From positions 1-38,011 of IMG/VR virus record IMGVR_UViG_3300037882_001503: a stretch of DNA of 38,011 bases; one strand, given 5' to 3'. Below, one piece after another: positions 1 through 7,886 of this stretch. Numbering within the stretch: the stretch's first letter is position 1; every line of letters starts with the position of its first letter. The notes under the pieces were generated by a model. That model was given only the letters and a program-made list of their open reading frames with translations. It did not search any database and was not told the DNA's origin. Made by a program: the position numbers and the translations under genes. This stretch comes from a virus.

Positions 1-156
1 CTGTGCGGCTGGCTGTGCGGCTGCGTCCGGCGTAGTGCCGTTTGCTTGCTGCGTAGCCTGCGTACTTTGCTGCGGGCTGGCGGCTATGGCCGCCAGCAGC
101 GCTTTTTTGGGGTCTTGCTGACCCATCAATTGAAATATTAGATCACCGATCGCCAT
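1..156 (-). CDS. Internal virion/ejection protein, N-terminal part (cut by window edge)
   Basis: Open from the ATG at 156 down to base 1 without a stop, giving 52 residues that begin MAIGDLIFQLMGQQDPKK and then become rich in Ala, Gln and Pro. The start lies 3 bases after the stop of the lysozyme gene, with GGGG about 7 bases upstream. Phage ejection-type proteins often start with such a short hydrophobic stretch followed by a low-complexity linker. The partial leftward gene at the other end of the window (36,724-38,011) lacks exactly such a start, so I infer that the two are one gene split by linearising a circular map. The frames meet if one base is shared at the joint or if a number of bases equal to 2 modulo 3 is missing. 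Function is inferred from position only. Confidence 0.7.
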   Translation of the reverse strand, partial: MAIGDLIFQLMGQQDPKKALLAAIAASPQQSTQATQQANGTTPDAAAQPAAQ

Positions 157-159
157 TCA

Positions 160-915
160 CTACCCCATCAAACTCAAGCCGAGTGGCTTTTTGCGTCTGC
201 CTGCCACTAACTGCGTCATCATTTGCTGCGCAGTTGCCATGCGCGAAGCGTCTAAGCCGTCACTTCCAATAGAAGTTTGGATGGGCGCGGAGTGTGCTTG
301 CATTTGTGCGTTTTCGCTACCTCCTCCGCCAGTTAGCTTACTCAGTTCTGAAAGTTTCCCCACGTTATCTTTATTAAACAGTGCTTTAAACCCTCCCAAT
401 ACGTCGCCCGACTTAAAAGCGTCCGCTGGTGTTCCAACTGGCGCAGCGGCTGCGTCCGCACCTACTACAGGCAGGGTGGCTACGTCGCGGAATGTGTTAA
501 TGGCAGGAGCGGGAGAACCTGCCGCAATGGGCAATGAGTTAAGCGTAAGTCCACCAATGCCCTCTTTGTTACCTATACCAGCTTTTTTGGCTCCGTACCA
601 CGCACCCCACCCGTTCTTTGACGCACCCTCTAGGGCGAAATCAATACCCTTGTAAACATTAGCGGGGTTTGAAGGGTGCAATCCAGTACGACGCACAAAA
701 TCGTTGCCCATCCCCGCAGGAAATCCGGTACCTTCGCCTCCCACCAAAAGTTGAAACGGTCCGTATGAAGGTTCACGAATTCCGTTTTTTGAAGAATCGC
801 TTTGCCTAGCAGGGTCAGTTGTTCCCCCTTCTGACATAGCTACACGCACCGCGATGTTTGGGTCAATACCCAAACTAGCAGCTTTTTTACGAATGTATGA
901 TTCTATGTCGCTCAT
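160..915 (-). CDS. Virion-associated lytic transglycosylase/lysozyme-like protein
   Basis: 251 aa. Residues about 1-110 look like an SLT/lysozyme fold: an opening DPNIAVRVAMSEGG with the candidate catalytic Glu, then SYGPFQLL, the counterpart of the Gly-x-Phe-Gln motif of goose-type lysozymes and soluble transglycosylases, then an aromatic-rich stretch ending WGAWYG. The C-terminal 140 residues are low-complexity, Ala/Gly rich and without a recognisable domain. Expected role is local opening of peptidoglycan during DNA entry, because the gene sits among ejection-type genes and away from the endolysin cassette. It overlaps the upstream S74-domain gene by 4 bases (ATGA), implying coupled translation. 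The fold assignment rests on motifs and was not checked by alignment. Confidence 0.72.
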   Translation of the reverse strand: MSDIESYIRKKAASLGIDPNIAVRVAMSEGGTTDPARQSDSSKNGIREPSYGPFQLLVGGEGTGFPAGMGNDFVRRTGLHPSNPANVYKGIDFALEGASKNGWGAWYGAKKAGIGNKEGIGGLTLNSLPIAAGSPAPAINTFRDVATLPVVGADAAAAPVGTPADAFKSGDVLGGFKALFNKDNVGKLSELSKLTGGGGSENAQMQAHSAPIQTSIGSDGLDASRMATAQQMMTQLVAGRRKKPLGLSLMG

Positions 916-1982
916 GCTTTAACCCCGCTCAATGCGCCCAACAACCTTTTGTCAACAGCGAGCTTGCCTCCCACATCAACGACGGACTTTGGAAACACTT
1001 TTTTAACGTCTTGCGCCATGGGTCCGACCACTTTGGGGTAGCGTTTCGGGTCGCCCTTGTACCTAAACGAGTATAGGGGTATGCCCGTTTCTTTGTGTTT
1101 GCCGACACGACGAATGTCAGTTTTTTCGGTTTTATCGGATAAACCAAACAATAATGACAGTATGCCCAGACCCATTTGCGCAAAATCGGTACCACTAGAA
1201 CCACCGCTGGTCGTTTTTTGCGTGTTCTCCGACTTGCCGTAAGGCGACATTCCTAAAGCAGACAGTTTTATGTTCAGTTTTTCAAGATCGCTGTTTTTCG
1301 CCTCGTCGAACCGTCCCTTGGAGTCGTCCAAAAGGCGTTGCGCTTGTGATTGCTCTTGTTGTCCTATGCCCAACAACCCCGAAAAATCCTTAAGACGTTG
1401 GGCGTTGCTCATTTCAGCAGTACCTAAAATTCCTTGCGCACCACTTCCAAAGCCAGCTAAATCAGAACGCATCGCTCCCGTGGCCTGATCAAACCCCTCC
1501 TTGCGAAGTCCGGCAGATAATACCCCCGCTTTTTCGGCGCTTTCTGAATTGGTTAAAGCGTCCACGATGGCCGATCTTGACCCTCCGAAAGCTTTTGATG
1601 ACACAGCTTTGTCGGCGTTGCTCATTAAAGATTGTATACGCGACTTGTCCAACGCCGACAAAGCTTTATTCTCAACTTGGTCTATAAAAGGATTAGTGTA
1701 CGCTGCTCGATCTAGCCCAAGAACACCCCTACCTTGTTTTTCAAACAATTCATTTGCTTTGGCAAACGCGGAATCATTTCCGCCAACACCTGCTTTAAAT
1801 CTGTCGTAGGCGTCAGTGGTGGTTGATGAAACGTCTGCTACCGTTTTCCCGCCGTATTGTTCAAACGGTTTTGCCGCTATTTCTTCGGCCATTTTGTAGT
1901 TGGACTCGGACGCTTTGTTTACCCACTCAGGCAGCTCTACTTTGCTTATTTGTGTGGTTGTTGTAGGTTGTTTAGGTGCCAT
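912..1982 (-). CDS. Virion protein with C-terminal peptidase S74 (intramolecular chaperone)-like domain
   Basis: 356 aa. Residues about 1-280 are helical, Ala/Ser/Gln-rich and coiled-coil-like, including a YTNPFIDQVENKAL segment of a type common in podovirus tail or ejection proteins. The last 75 residues match the S74 pattern: LSDKTEKTDIRRVG (Ser and Lys of the self-cleavage dyad in the family), IPLYSFRYKGD, then VVGPMAQDVKKVFP and a terminal VDKRLLGAL. In known members this domain helps trimerise fibres or tailspikes and cuts itself off. Here it is attached to a coiled-coil protein, not a beta-fibre, so it may have lost cleavage. The gene lies between the GNAT-like gene (11-base overlap) and the lysozyme. 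Confidence 0.75.
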   Translation of the reverse strand: MAPKQPTTTTQISKVELPEWVNKASESNYKMAEEIAAKPFEQYGGKTVADVSSTTTDAYDRFKAGVGGNDSAFAKANELFEKQGRGVLGLDRAAYTNPFIDQVENKALSALDKSRIQSLMSNADKAVSSKAFGGSRSAIVDALTNSESAEKAGVLSAGLRKEGFDQATGAMRSDLAGFGSGAQGILGTAEMSNAQRLKDFSGLLGIGQQEQSQAQRLLDDSKGRFDEAKNSDLEKLNIKLSALGMSPYGKSENTQKTTSGGSSGTDFAQMGLGILSLLFGLSDKTEKTDIRRVGKHKETGIPLYSFRYKGDPKRYPKVVGPMAQDVKKVFPKSVVDVGGKLAVDKRLLGALSGVKA

Positions 1983-2334
1983 GATTTAATTCCTTAACGA
2001 AAGAAGAAGACACCTTTACCCAACCTTGGCGTTTGATCTTTTCAAACCCTAGTCTACCCTCTGCCATCATCAAATCCACGTTTAACTCCCGCGCAAACCC
2101 GATCAACTCTGCTTCGAGGGTACACAATTCTGATAATTCGCCCACCATAAACACTATGTTTAATGCACGTTTTCTGGGAAACACCAAACATTGAGTGACC
2201 GCCCACGATTCGTTTAGCGAAAAACTCTGCATGGTCCCGTTTTTTACGCAGTTCACTATATCGACGAACTCATATAGTCCGCCTTGTTTAAGTAAAGCGT
2301 CGTCAATTTCCTTTTTTAACGGATGATCGATCAT
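1972..2334 (-). CDS. Conserved phage protein, possibly GNAT-like
   Basis: 120 aa. No catalytic motif is certain. The pattern of a short N-terminal helix, a central hydrophobic strand (ALNIVFMVGELSEL), a helix, and a C-terminal Glu-Gly-Arg...GWVKVSS resembles small proteins of podovirus and HK97-like structural regions that are sometimes annotated as GNAT acyltransferases. Those often occur next to tail or internal virion genes, as here. It overlaps the genes on both sides (4 bases upstream, 11 bases downstream), so it belongs to the late operon. A structural or regulatory role is equally possible. I do not claim an enzymatic activity. Confidence 0.55.
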   Translation of the reverse strand: MIDHPLKKEIDDALLKQGGLYEFVDIVNCVKNGTMQSFSLNESWAVTQCLVFPRKRALNIVFMVGELSELCTLEAELIGFARELNVDLMMAEGRLGFEKIKRQGWVKVSSSFVKELNHGT

Positions 2335-2540
2335 GATGAAACCAAAGTAGCTGTAAGAATACCGGCGTCACTTACTGCCACACTGTACACCGAACCGTTC
2401 GGTGACGCAAGTAGTACTGAACCCTGCGCTTCCTCTTTGTCCAATTTAGAGTCTAACGCGGTTTTTACCGATATTAATAAATCTCTCATAAACCGCGCGA
2501 GCTGACTGTCTACATTTAGAGGTATCTGCAAGTTTTTCAT
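2331..2540 (-). CDS. Small hypothetical late protein
   Basis: 69 aa, not recognised. The N-terminal half is amphipathic helix (LARFMRDLLISVKTALDSKLDKEEA). The C-terminal half reads like a short beta-hairpin (NGSVYSVAVSDAGILTATLVSS). Small proteins of this layout sit next to the gp10-like tail gene in many podovirus-like genomes and may be minor tail or head-completion parts, but that is inference from position. It shares 4 bases with the upstream gp10-like gene and 4 bases with the downstream GNAT-like gene, typical of tight translational coupling. No membrane segment or metal-binding motif is visible. Confidence 0.6.
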   Translation of the reverse strand: MKNLQIPLNVDSQLARFMRDLLISVKTALDSKLDKEEAQGSVLLASPNGSVYSVAVSDAGILTATLVSS

Positions 2541-4030
2541 TTAAATCCCCTTTGAACGCTGTCTACTAATATGGGACCTAAAGTCCAGTCTGACGGTTTT
2601 AACATTACGGCCCTAAGTCGAAAATCACGCGCAGTCTCTCTAACATCTACATACCCATTGGACCTTACCGTTTTCAATGCGCTTTGCGTTTCCAAATTTT
2701 TAGTCGGATCGTCCGATTTTAGTAAAACAAACCCGATCACACCCGTGTCGCCTACTATTTCTGGTAGCATTTGTTTCACTGTAGTTTTTTGAGCGCCGCT
2801 GTTGTAATTAAAATTGTGTGTCTCTGCCCAAGGCATCTCTAAACTACCCTCGTAATCAAATCCAGTTTCGTGCCTAAAAACATCGTAACCGTTTGACATA
2901 ATAGGAAACGGATCATTGGGCTGCGAAATGCCGCAACTTCTTCCAATGCGTCCCATACTCCACACGTTGTTCCTGTAGTCATATATAACTAACTTGTCGT
3001 TTGTTGCTTGGCCTAACGAGGAAAAGAAAAACCAAAATTCCGACTGAACTCTACAGTTTAACACGCAGGCGTCATACCGCGTATTTGGTACGTCAATGTA
3101 GTTGTTGATCCAATCTTTTACGGAACATTCAACAGGCGAAGCAGATACCCCATTAAACATCCAAAACCCGTCTATGCCCGCCCAAAACGCACCTTCTGTT
3201 GTACTAACCAAGGACGCGTGAGAATAAGGGCTAGAACATTCAGCTACCAGCTCATACTTGTAAACGTAGGGAAGTCCGATATACCGCATAACGTAAGCAC
3301 CGCGACCGGTGAAAAAAAGAACTCCTGACGAAGTTACAATGTGTGCTGATATTGAGGAACGGGGTTCAACTTCATAAAAACCAGCTTTACTCGTCAAACT
3401 GGCGAAATTCCAGTTAGTGTCGTCCTCTTGATCGGACCATCCGAACTTAGACCCTTCCCCACCCATGCCAAATAATATCACGTGTCTTTCGGGTGTCACA
3501 CAAAATGATCGGTTACTTATCGGAGCACCAGCAACCGCCTCCAATTTTGCGTTTGGCGTATTTGGGTTCCATTTTAAAAGTCTCCCGTCGGCGCTAGTCA
3601 TAGCCCGAAGTTCCTCGCCCCAATTATCTAAGCAGAAGCACGGGGTGTTTAAAACAGCACGACTTTTGGAATTTCTGGGTGTGCCGAAAGTGGACCCGCT
3701 AAACAGCAGGTCACCAAACCCGCCTTGGTTATTGTTAGAGGGACTTGCTAGCCCTCCCACGGGTGTTATATCAAACATCTGCCCGTTGTATTCAACGTAG
3801 CAATGTCTTTCGCACAAATAAGCCGTGTATTGTACCCCACTGTTTGATATCCATCTGTGCATTGCCCGATTTTTGGATGCAAACGCAGGATAGTTAAGTT
3901 TTTGCCAACCTTTAATAGGTTTTAAAGTTTGATTTTCCCAGCGTACAAGATTTACTTCTCTCCAACTTACAGAGGATTTTTTCTTTGAGGCCGTGTTTAC
4001 AACACCGGCAGGAAAATCGATCGGTGTCAT
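2537..4030 (-). CDS. P22 gp10-like packaged-DNA stabilization / tail hub protein
   Basis: 497 aa. The N-terminus (MTPIDFPAGVVNTASKKKSS, then WREVNLVRWENQTLKPIKGW) matches the conserved opening of the phage DNA-stabilization family: FPxGV, a W-x-x-x-NLVRW block, then PIxGW. The rest consists of repeated beta-strand/aromatic segments, as expected for a propeller-like tail hub. In P22 such a protein plugs the portal-adaptor channel and forms the platform for spikes and needle. Its presence instead of sheath, tube or tape-measure genes is the main argument for a short-tailed virion. It overlaps the collar-domain fibre gene by 4 bases. The family call rests on the N-terminal signature, so the precise position in the tail is inferred. 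Confidence 0.75.
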   Translation of the reverse strand: MTPIDFPAGVVNTASKKKSSVSWREVNLVRWENQTLKPIKGWQKLNYPAFASKNRAMHRWISNSGVQYTAYLCERHCYVEYNGQMFDITPVGGLASPSNNNQGGFGDLLFSGSTFGTPRNSKSRAVLNTPCFCLDNWGEELRAMTSADGRLLKWNPNTPNAKLEAVAGAPISNRSFCVTPERHVILFGMGGEGSKFGWSDQEDDTNWNFASLTSKAGFYEVEPRSSISAHIVTSSGVLFFTGRGAYVMRYIGLPYVYKYELVAECSSPYSHASLVSTTEGAFWAGIDGFWMFNGVSASPVECSVKDWINNYIDVPNTRYDACVLNCRVQSEFWFFFSSLGQATNDKLVIYDYRNNVWSMGRIGRSCGISQPNDPFPIMSNGYDVFRHETGFDYEGSLEMPWAETHNFNYNSGAQKTTVKQMLPEIVGDTGVIGFVLLKSDDPTKNLETQSALKTVRSNGYVDVRETARDFRLRAVMLKPSDWTLGPILVDSVQRGFK

Positions 4031-4998
4031 AATTTGATCACCGCGTTCATTACGATCGTGGGTTGTGTGTTGTTGTGGTTTTGGTCAGCACCTGTTGAAG
4101 CTGTGTTACCTGCTACTGCAACCGTGTGAGTATGGGCACCCGCGCTTTTTGTGTAAATTTCAGCGCTGGTTGGGGAACTAGCAAAACCGTAAGTCGCCGA
4201 AACGTCGCCTGCAGCTCCGGTGTACGCAGCGATAGTGTGTGTGTGGTCCCCAGCCGACGCGGTGGTGGCGTTTAAATTAACCGCGTGTTGGTGTGCAGGC
4301 AATTCCACGCTCGTTAAGATGTGATTTTGCGAACCGCCTGTACTGCCCATTTTTGATCCATCAACCAGAGAAGTTAGAAGGGAAGCTACAGCTCCTTCCC
4401 AGCCCGCTATCGTTCTTCCGCGCAAATCTGGTACAGGTAGTTGTTTATTCGAATTAAAGTCAATTAACGCCGAAGCTCCTCTGACAGAAGGCAACCCCGA
4501 AGCGTCCCGTATTGGCAGTTCGGCGTTTGCAAAATTGTTGTACAACAAAGTAAACAATGGCAGAGTGTCTGCATCTGCCCTGCTTGAGGCGTTAGAGAGG
4601 GCAGAGCCTATAGTTTTGCCGTCAGCCAACAACCACCCAGACGCGGGAATTTTGTAAGTGCACCATTTTAAGTCTCCTGTCGACCAAATAAACGACGACA
4701 ATGCGGCTTTTATGGCAACCAGCATATTGGCCCAAGTGATTTTGCGTAAATCAAATGCGTCAGAAGACGTCAGTACCCCTAATTCGTCGGCTGCGTTGAG
4801 ATCAGTCACTACAACCGCACTGTGTATATTAGTTCCGTCAAGCAAAGCTGTTTCTAATCCACTTATGGTGGTTTCGGCTGCTGCTATAACATCTTCAATT
4901 TTTTGGGTGTTGTCGTTTACTTTTTGGCCCCACGAATCATTGGACCCGCCGATTTCTATTTTTACAAAATTGTAAATCGATGTTAAGGTATCGGCCAT
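4027..4998 (-). CDS. Tail fibre protein with phage tail collar domain
   Basis: 323 aa. Residues 1-40 contain IGGSNDSWGQKVNDNTQKIED, a virion-attachment motif that recurs in the tailspike at 8,224-10,170. Residues about 110-215 form a tail-collar domain (PASGWLLADGKTI ... DTLPLFTLLYNNF ... PDLRGRTIAGW). The C-terminal third carries HQH, HTH and HTH motifs spaced along Gly/Thr/Ala-rich beta sequence, like the metal-binding distal tips of T4-type fibres. It is probably a host-recognition fibre or tail tip. The gene is read from an ATG 3 bases after the small 75-aa gene ends. It has no linked chaperone gene, though the S74-domain protein lies nearby. Confidence 0.85.
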   Translation of the reverse strand: MADTLTSIYNFVKIEIGGSNDSWGQKVNDNTQKIEDVIAAAETTISGLETALLDGTNIHSAVVVTDLNAADELGVLTSSDAFDLRKITWANMLVAIKAALSSFIWSTGDLKWCTYKIPASGWLLADGKTIGSALSNASSRADADTLPLFTLLYNNFANAELPIRDASGLPSVRGASALIDFNSNKQLPVPDLRGRTIAGWEGAVASLLTSLVDGSKMGSTGGSQNHILTSVELPAHQHAVNLNATTASAGDHTHTIAAYTGAAGDVSATYGFASSPTSAEIYTKSAGAHTHTVAVAGNTASTGADQNHNNTQPTIVMNAVIKL

Positions 4999-5000
4999 GA

Positions 5001-5228
5001 TCAGCTCCAGCTAATTGTAGGAATTGTTGAGGGGATCCAAAAACTAGCGAATTGAGCTGAACCGGATAACACAATACCGGACAAATCCAACTGAGCTTTT
5101 AAAACCACGGAGGAGTACAAATACGGCGAAGCAGGTTCAACAAGCAGTTCAAATGTTGAAGACAGCCCCGTAGGCTCTATCGCGTAAAGCCCACTGCCGT
5201 AGTCATTTTGTCCGTATAAGTACGCCAT
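5001..5228 (-). CDS. Small hypothetical tail-region protein
   Basis: 75 aa, not recognised. It starts MAYLYGQNDYGSGLYAIEP and is rich in Tyr, Ser, Leu and small residues with a predicted all-beta pattern (SSTFELLVEPASPYLYSSVVLKAQL...). No signal peptide, transmembrane helix or coiled coil is obvious. It is nested tightly between the 121-aa structural protein (1-base overlap of stop and start) and the collar-domain fibre gene. A minor tail or fibre-linker role is therefore plausible but unproven. Length and composition are similar to the other small late structural proteins here. Confidence 0.6.
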   Translation of the reverse strand: MAYLYGQNDYGSGLYAIEPTGLSSTFELLVEPASPYLYSSVVLKAQLDLSGIVLSGSAQFASFWIPSTIPTISWS

Positions 5229-5593
5229 CAGTCAGCTTTTATTTTCAGTTCGTTTATGGGGAAAACCGGCATGTCATTGACAAAAACGGCTTTACTAAAA
5301 TTCAAAAAACTGCCTCCTAAATAAGAGCCCCCAGTTTTAGAAGTCCAAAGTCCAAAATGAGTGACAGTGCCCCAAGCTTCATTTGCGACTCCAAATTGCA
5401 CAATTTCGGTGTTACTAGCTATCGTTGGATTTCCTTCTGCGCCGTAACCAAACACAGAGGCGGCGCGGGCGTAGCCAGCGCCAGATACTTCGTTTGACCC
5501 CCCGTCATTTGGAAGTGCGGTGTGAAGCGAAATGAAAGTGCCTGATGTTATAGAGCCGACTACAGCGGCTTCGCCTATTTTTGACAACGCCAT
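5228..5593 (-). CDS. Phage tail fibre-associated beta protein
   Basis: 121 aa. The sequence follows a pattern I recognise from small phage structural proteins: ISLHTALPNDGGSNEVSG followed by GYARAA, a central ASNTEIVQFG, then WGTVTHFGLWTSKTGGSYLG and a short C-terminal beta tail. Family members are usually encoded next to fibre or adaptor genes and are presumed to be small beta-sandwich fibre or connector subunits. No enzymatic motif is present. It overlaps the downstream 75-aa gene by one base and abuts the adaptor gene (shared base 5593). Recognition is by remembered family pattern only, so the exact virion position is unknown. Confidence 0.65.
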   Translation of the reverse strand: MALSKIGEAAVVGSITSGTFISLHTALPNDGGSNEVSGAGYARAASVFGYGAEGNPTIASNTEIVQFGVANEAWGTVTHFGLWTSKTGGSYLGGSFLNFSKAVFVNDMPVFPINELKIKAD

Positions 5594-6189
5594 TAACCAA
5601 ATCCTTTTTTGCGAGGAATTACAAGCCTCGACCCGTTTGTTTCTGCCAGAACAGAATTTTCGTTTATTTTGTCAACCATCAACTGCGTAGCTGTTTGTTG
5701 CATCGATGCTTTATCCGTGTCTAATTCATAAGCATGGGCTACGGCGAGAGTGGCAGACAAATACAACCTAAAGTAGTATTGCATCAGCCAGTTGTTTGTT
5801 CCTTCTAGCGGTGGGATATTTTGGTAGTAAGTGATTTCCACAACCTTGCCGTCAGGTACAGTGCCGTTAACCATCAAATAGTTCCCCGATAATGTAAATG
5901 CGTTTACATTATCGGGACTGCTAGGATTTGCGTAAAAATCGTACCTTGACCTAAAAACCAGCGGCGCACCGTCTAAAACACGAACAAAATCCAGCTCTAA
6001 CCAATCGTTCGGCATCGCTACACGACTGTTAACCACGTTACCCGTGTCGATTTGTACCATATGTTTACAACGCAAAGTTTCATTTAAGTTCTCTTCTGCC
6101 ATTCTAACCCACGAAACAACCAACTCTTCTTTGTGGTTAAAATTTAACCACTCGTTGACCACCTCGACCAAATTCGATAAAGCACTCAT
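5593..6189 (-). CDS. Head-tail adaptor-like protein (SU10/P22 gp4 adaptor type)
   Basis: 198 aa. It opens with helices (SALSNLVEVVNEWLN, WVRMAEENLNETLR), then VAMPNDWLELDFVR, a beta-rich middle with GNYLMVNGTVPDGKVVEITYYQ, and a long C-terminal helix ending in a basic tail. This arrangement (helical N-terminus, P-x-D-[WF]-L-E motif, PDGxxVEIxYY strand) is that of phage adaptor proteins that ring the underside of the portal. The gene is contiguous with the conserved 98-aa gene (4-base overlap), which often accompanies such adaptors. The role is inferred from family pattern and location. Confidence 0.68.
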   Translation of the reverse strand: MSALSNLVEVVNEWLNFNHKEELVVSWVRMAEENLNETLRCKHMVQIDTGNVVNSRVAMPNDWLELDFVRVLDGAPLVFRSRYDFYANPSSPDNVNAFTLSGNYLMVNGTVPDGKVVEITYYQNIPPLEGTNNWLMQYYFRLYLSATLAVAHAYELDTDKASMQQTATQLMVDKINENSVLAETNGSRLVIPRKKGFG

Positions 6190-6482
6190 ACTTTACCTTT
6201 CCACACCCTAAACAATTTGTTGTCGGGTTCGTTTAACCATCTTTTCCAATCAGCGTCGTCCCAATTCTCGTGGATTGACTGTTCATAGACAGTAAGTGGT
6301 ACACGCGCCAACAATTTATTTGTGGAAGAATTGTCGAGGAGTTCTTCGTCACGCTTGACGCTTTCCAACACCTTATCAACGTCGACGGACGTCATAACTT
6401 TAAACGAATTGGGGGATTCGGTGTCAGCGACAGAAATTCTTTTTACACCGTCTGAATTTCTGTAAAGTAGCTTGAGTTCCAT
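6186..6482 (-). CDS. Conserved hypothetical phage protein next to adaptor
   Basis: 98 aa. The C-terminal half contains a recognisable conserved string, RVPLTVYEQSIHENWDD followed by WKRWLNEPDNKLFRVW. It occurs in small podovirus/siphovirus proteins encoded beside the head-tail adaptor, and I know of no assigned function. Numerous Trp and acidic residues suggest a compact soluble protein. The gene overlaps the adaptor by 4 bases and lies 5 bases after the upstream coiled-coil membrane protein. A head-tail connection or assembly function is plausible. It is labelled conserved hypothetical because only the motif is recognised. Confidence 0.62.
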   Translation of the reverse strand: MELKLLYRNSDGVKRISVADTESPNSFKVMTSVDVDKVLESVKRDEELLDNSSTNKLLARVPLTVYEQSIHENWDDADWKRWLNEPDNKLFRVWKGKV

Positions 6483-6487
6483 TTAAT

Positions 6488-6787
6488 TTACCGACTTTCT
6501 GCGCCATTTGCGCGTAAATCATCCACTTTTTGTTCTATACGCGACAGCCTAATATCTACGCTATTGATGTAGTCAGACTTCGTGTTAACGAAGTTCAGTA
6601 AATTTTGGTTTGAAACTGCCAACGCTTTTGCGGTTTCTTTGAATTCGGTTTCAATCCGAACTATGGCCGTTTCACTGGCGGCTACCCTCGACGACAATTC
6701 AAACCAACCCCCAATTCCGACAAACAACAACAACGCTATTTGTATTAGCTGCGCGGGGGTCCATTTGTTTTCATACTGCAATGTCAT
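6488..6787 (-). CDS. Single-TM coiled-coil protein, holin candidate
   Basis: 99 aa from the ATG at 6787, chosen because its first bases overlap the stop of the o-spanin gene (ATGA). A longer reading from further upstream would run back into that gene. Residues about 12-30 (LIQIALLLFVGIGGWFEL) form one hydrophobic helix, followed by a 65-residue amphipathic coiled coil with heptad-like spacing (ETAIVRIETEFKETAKAL...). It is encoded directly after endolysin, i-spanin and o-spanin, so it is the best holin candidate in the window. A tail-associated coiled-coil anchor is the alternative. No second TM segment is visible, so it would be a single-span class of holin. Confidence 0.6.
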   Translation of the reverse strand: MTLQYENKWTPAQLIQIALLLFVGIGGWFELSSRVAASETAIVRIETEFKETAKALAVSNQNLLNFVNTKSDYINSVDIRLSRIEQKVDDLRANGAESR

Positions 6788-7014
6788 TTTTTGTCGCACT
6801 CTTTGTCTTTTAAGCATTGTTGGTTGTTGGAAAAGATGGCCGAACCGGCTGTTTCATCCTCTGAAACTTGTTTAGCCACTAACGGGTCATGGAATTTGAC
6901 ATATTTATAACCAGAGCCGTTAGTTGCATATGGCGTCTGACACCCGCTTATCGTCGACAATAGCAGCACATTTATCGCGGCGAGACATACGACCAAAATT
7001 TTCGACGTTTTCAT
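6784..7014 (-). CDS. o-spanin (Rz1-like outer-membrane lipoprotein)
   Basis: 76 aa from the ATG at 7014 (alternative ATG at 7026 adds four residues; both have weak ribosome sites around AAGGA/GAGG). A basic start is followed by a hydrophobic signal and the lipobox LSTISGC, so Cys would become the lipidated residue 22-26 positions from the start. The mature part is about 50 residues, polar, with two later Cys residues. The gene starts inside the i-spanin gene in another frame, the classic Rz/Rz1 overlap. Together they would fuse inner and outer membranes in the last lysis step. It is less proline-rich than lambda Rz1. Confidence 0.72.
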   Translation of the reverse strand: MKTSKILVVCLAAINVLLLSTISGCQTPYATNGSGYKYVKFHDPLVAKQVSEDETAGSAIFSNNQQCLKDKECDKK

Positions 7015-7162
7015 CTGATGTTTCATTCCTTTTCGAAGCCTCTTTACCCATTTCAATTTGTAACGCCGAATTTGCGTCGTTTACGCCTTTAGTGTAAACA
7101 TAAGCCACTGCCGATAGGACAAACACAACACCGGCAACCAAAATGTTTAAACGACTAAACAT
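6920..7162 (-). CDS. i-spanin (Rz-like inner-membrane subunit)
   Basis: 80 aa from the ATG at 7162, which overlaps the end of the endolysin gene by 8 bases; a TTG one codon earlier is less likely. Residues about 6-24 (LNILVAGVVFVLSAVAYVY) form a single N-terminal membrane helix. The rest is a charged, mostly helical periplasmic segment. The downstream half of the gene overlaps the lipoprotein gene in another frame. Position after the endolysin, N-in membrane topology and the embedded lipoprotein support an Rz-type subunit. No sequence similarity to lambda Rz is claimed, because spanins diverge strongly. Confidence 0.7.
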   Translation of the reverse strand: MFSRLNILVAGVVFVLSAVAYVYTKGVNDANSALQIEMGKEASKRNETSDENVENFGRMSRRDKCAAIVDDKRVSDAICN

Positions 7163-7886
7163 CAATCAAAAGCTTTCTGGCGACGTTTCGTTTGCGACGC
7201 CTTTCATAGATTATATAAGCGCCGAAACCTATGGTAACAACCGCCAATAATAGCCAAGGGCCAGTTTCCCTAATCCCGTTAGTGGCCTCGTTTACGGTAT
7301 AAAGAGTTTCGTTTACGGCGGACACAGCGCCGGACACAGCTACAGCGCCGCCAGCCATTTCTGTTGTAGATAACCTATCCACGGCTGCGGCGTCCTGTAA
7401 AGCTTCTTTAACCTTAGGCGATGTTTTTTGTCTTAATGAACTGTTGTATACCTCAACGGCGCGAGCCGCATATTGTTGCCTACTTGGGTAGTGTTTTACT
7501 CCTGCCCGCTCGAACGCTAGTTCAAATTTTATAACTTTAGCTTTAAGCGTAGGAGCATCCCGCAATGCTTTTAAAGCAGCTCGTTCTGTGGTTTTAAGCT
7601 CGTAAACTAAAAACCCATAATTGGCCTCATCCGACGCGGGGTTTAAACCATATTTTTTACAAAACGCGTTAAAAGCGCGTCTGCGCGGTCCAGTCCATTG
7701 AAACCAGCCGTAGCCGCCTGCCGATCCTTTAATCGTTGGAGATATTTCTTGAAGAGTCTTAAATCCTCCACTCTCATGCCCACCATTGCCGAAAACAGCG
7801 GCGGCGTCCTTAAGCTCTAAATCGAACTCAATCATCAACCGAGGCATGTATTTTTTAACAACTAAATCAAACTTTGCATTGCTCAT
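7155..7886 (-). CDS. Endolysin (phage_lysozyme2-type) with C-terminal membrane anchor
   Basis: 243 aa. Residues about 1-150 match the phage tail lysozyme/lysozyme2 pattern: FGNGGHESGGFKTLQEI with the putative catalytic Glu, then GGYGWFQWTGPRRRAFNAFC, and a later FERAGVKHYPSRQQYA helix. Residues about 205-228 (WLLLAVVTIGFGAYIIYERR) form one hydrophobic helix followed by a strongly basic tail, so the protein is predicted to be tail-anchored in the inner membrane. There is no signal sequence. Located immediately upstream of the spanin pair, it is the main peptidoglycan hydrolase for lysis. The anchor is unusual and could make release depend on membrane state or on the neighbouring holin candidate. 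Confidence 0.82.
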   Translation of the reverse strand: MSNAKFDLVVKKYMPRLMIEFDLELKDAAAVFGNGGHESGGFKTLQEISPTIKGSAGGYGWFQWTGPRRRAFNAFCKKYGLNPASDEANYGFLVYELKTTERAALKALRDAPTLKAKVIKFELAFERAGVKHYPSRQQYAARAVEVYNSSLRQKTSPKVKEALQDAAAVDRLSTTEMAGGAVAVSGAVSAVNETLYTVNEATNGIRETGPWLLLAVVTIGFGAYIIYERRRKRNVARKLLIDV

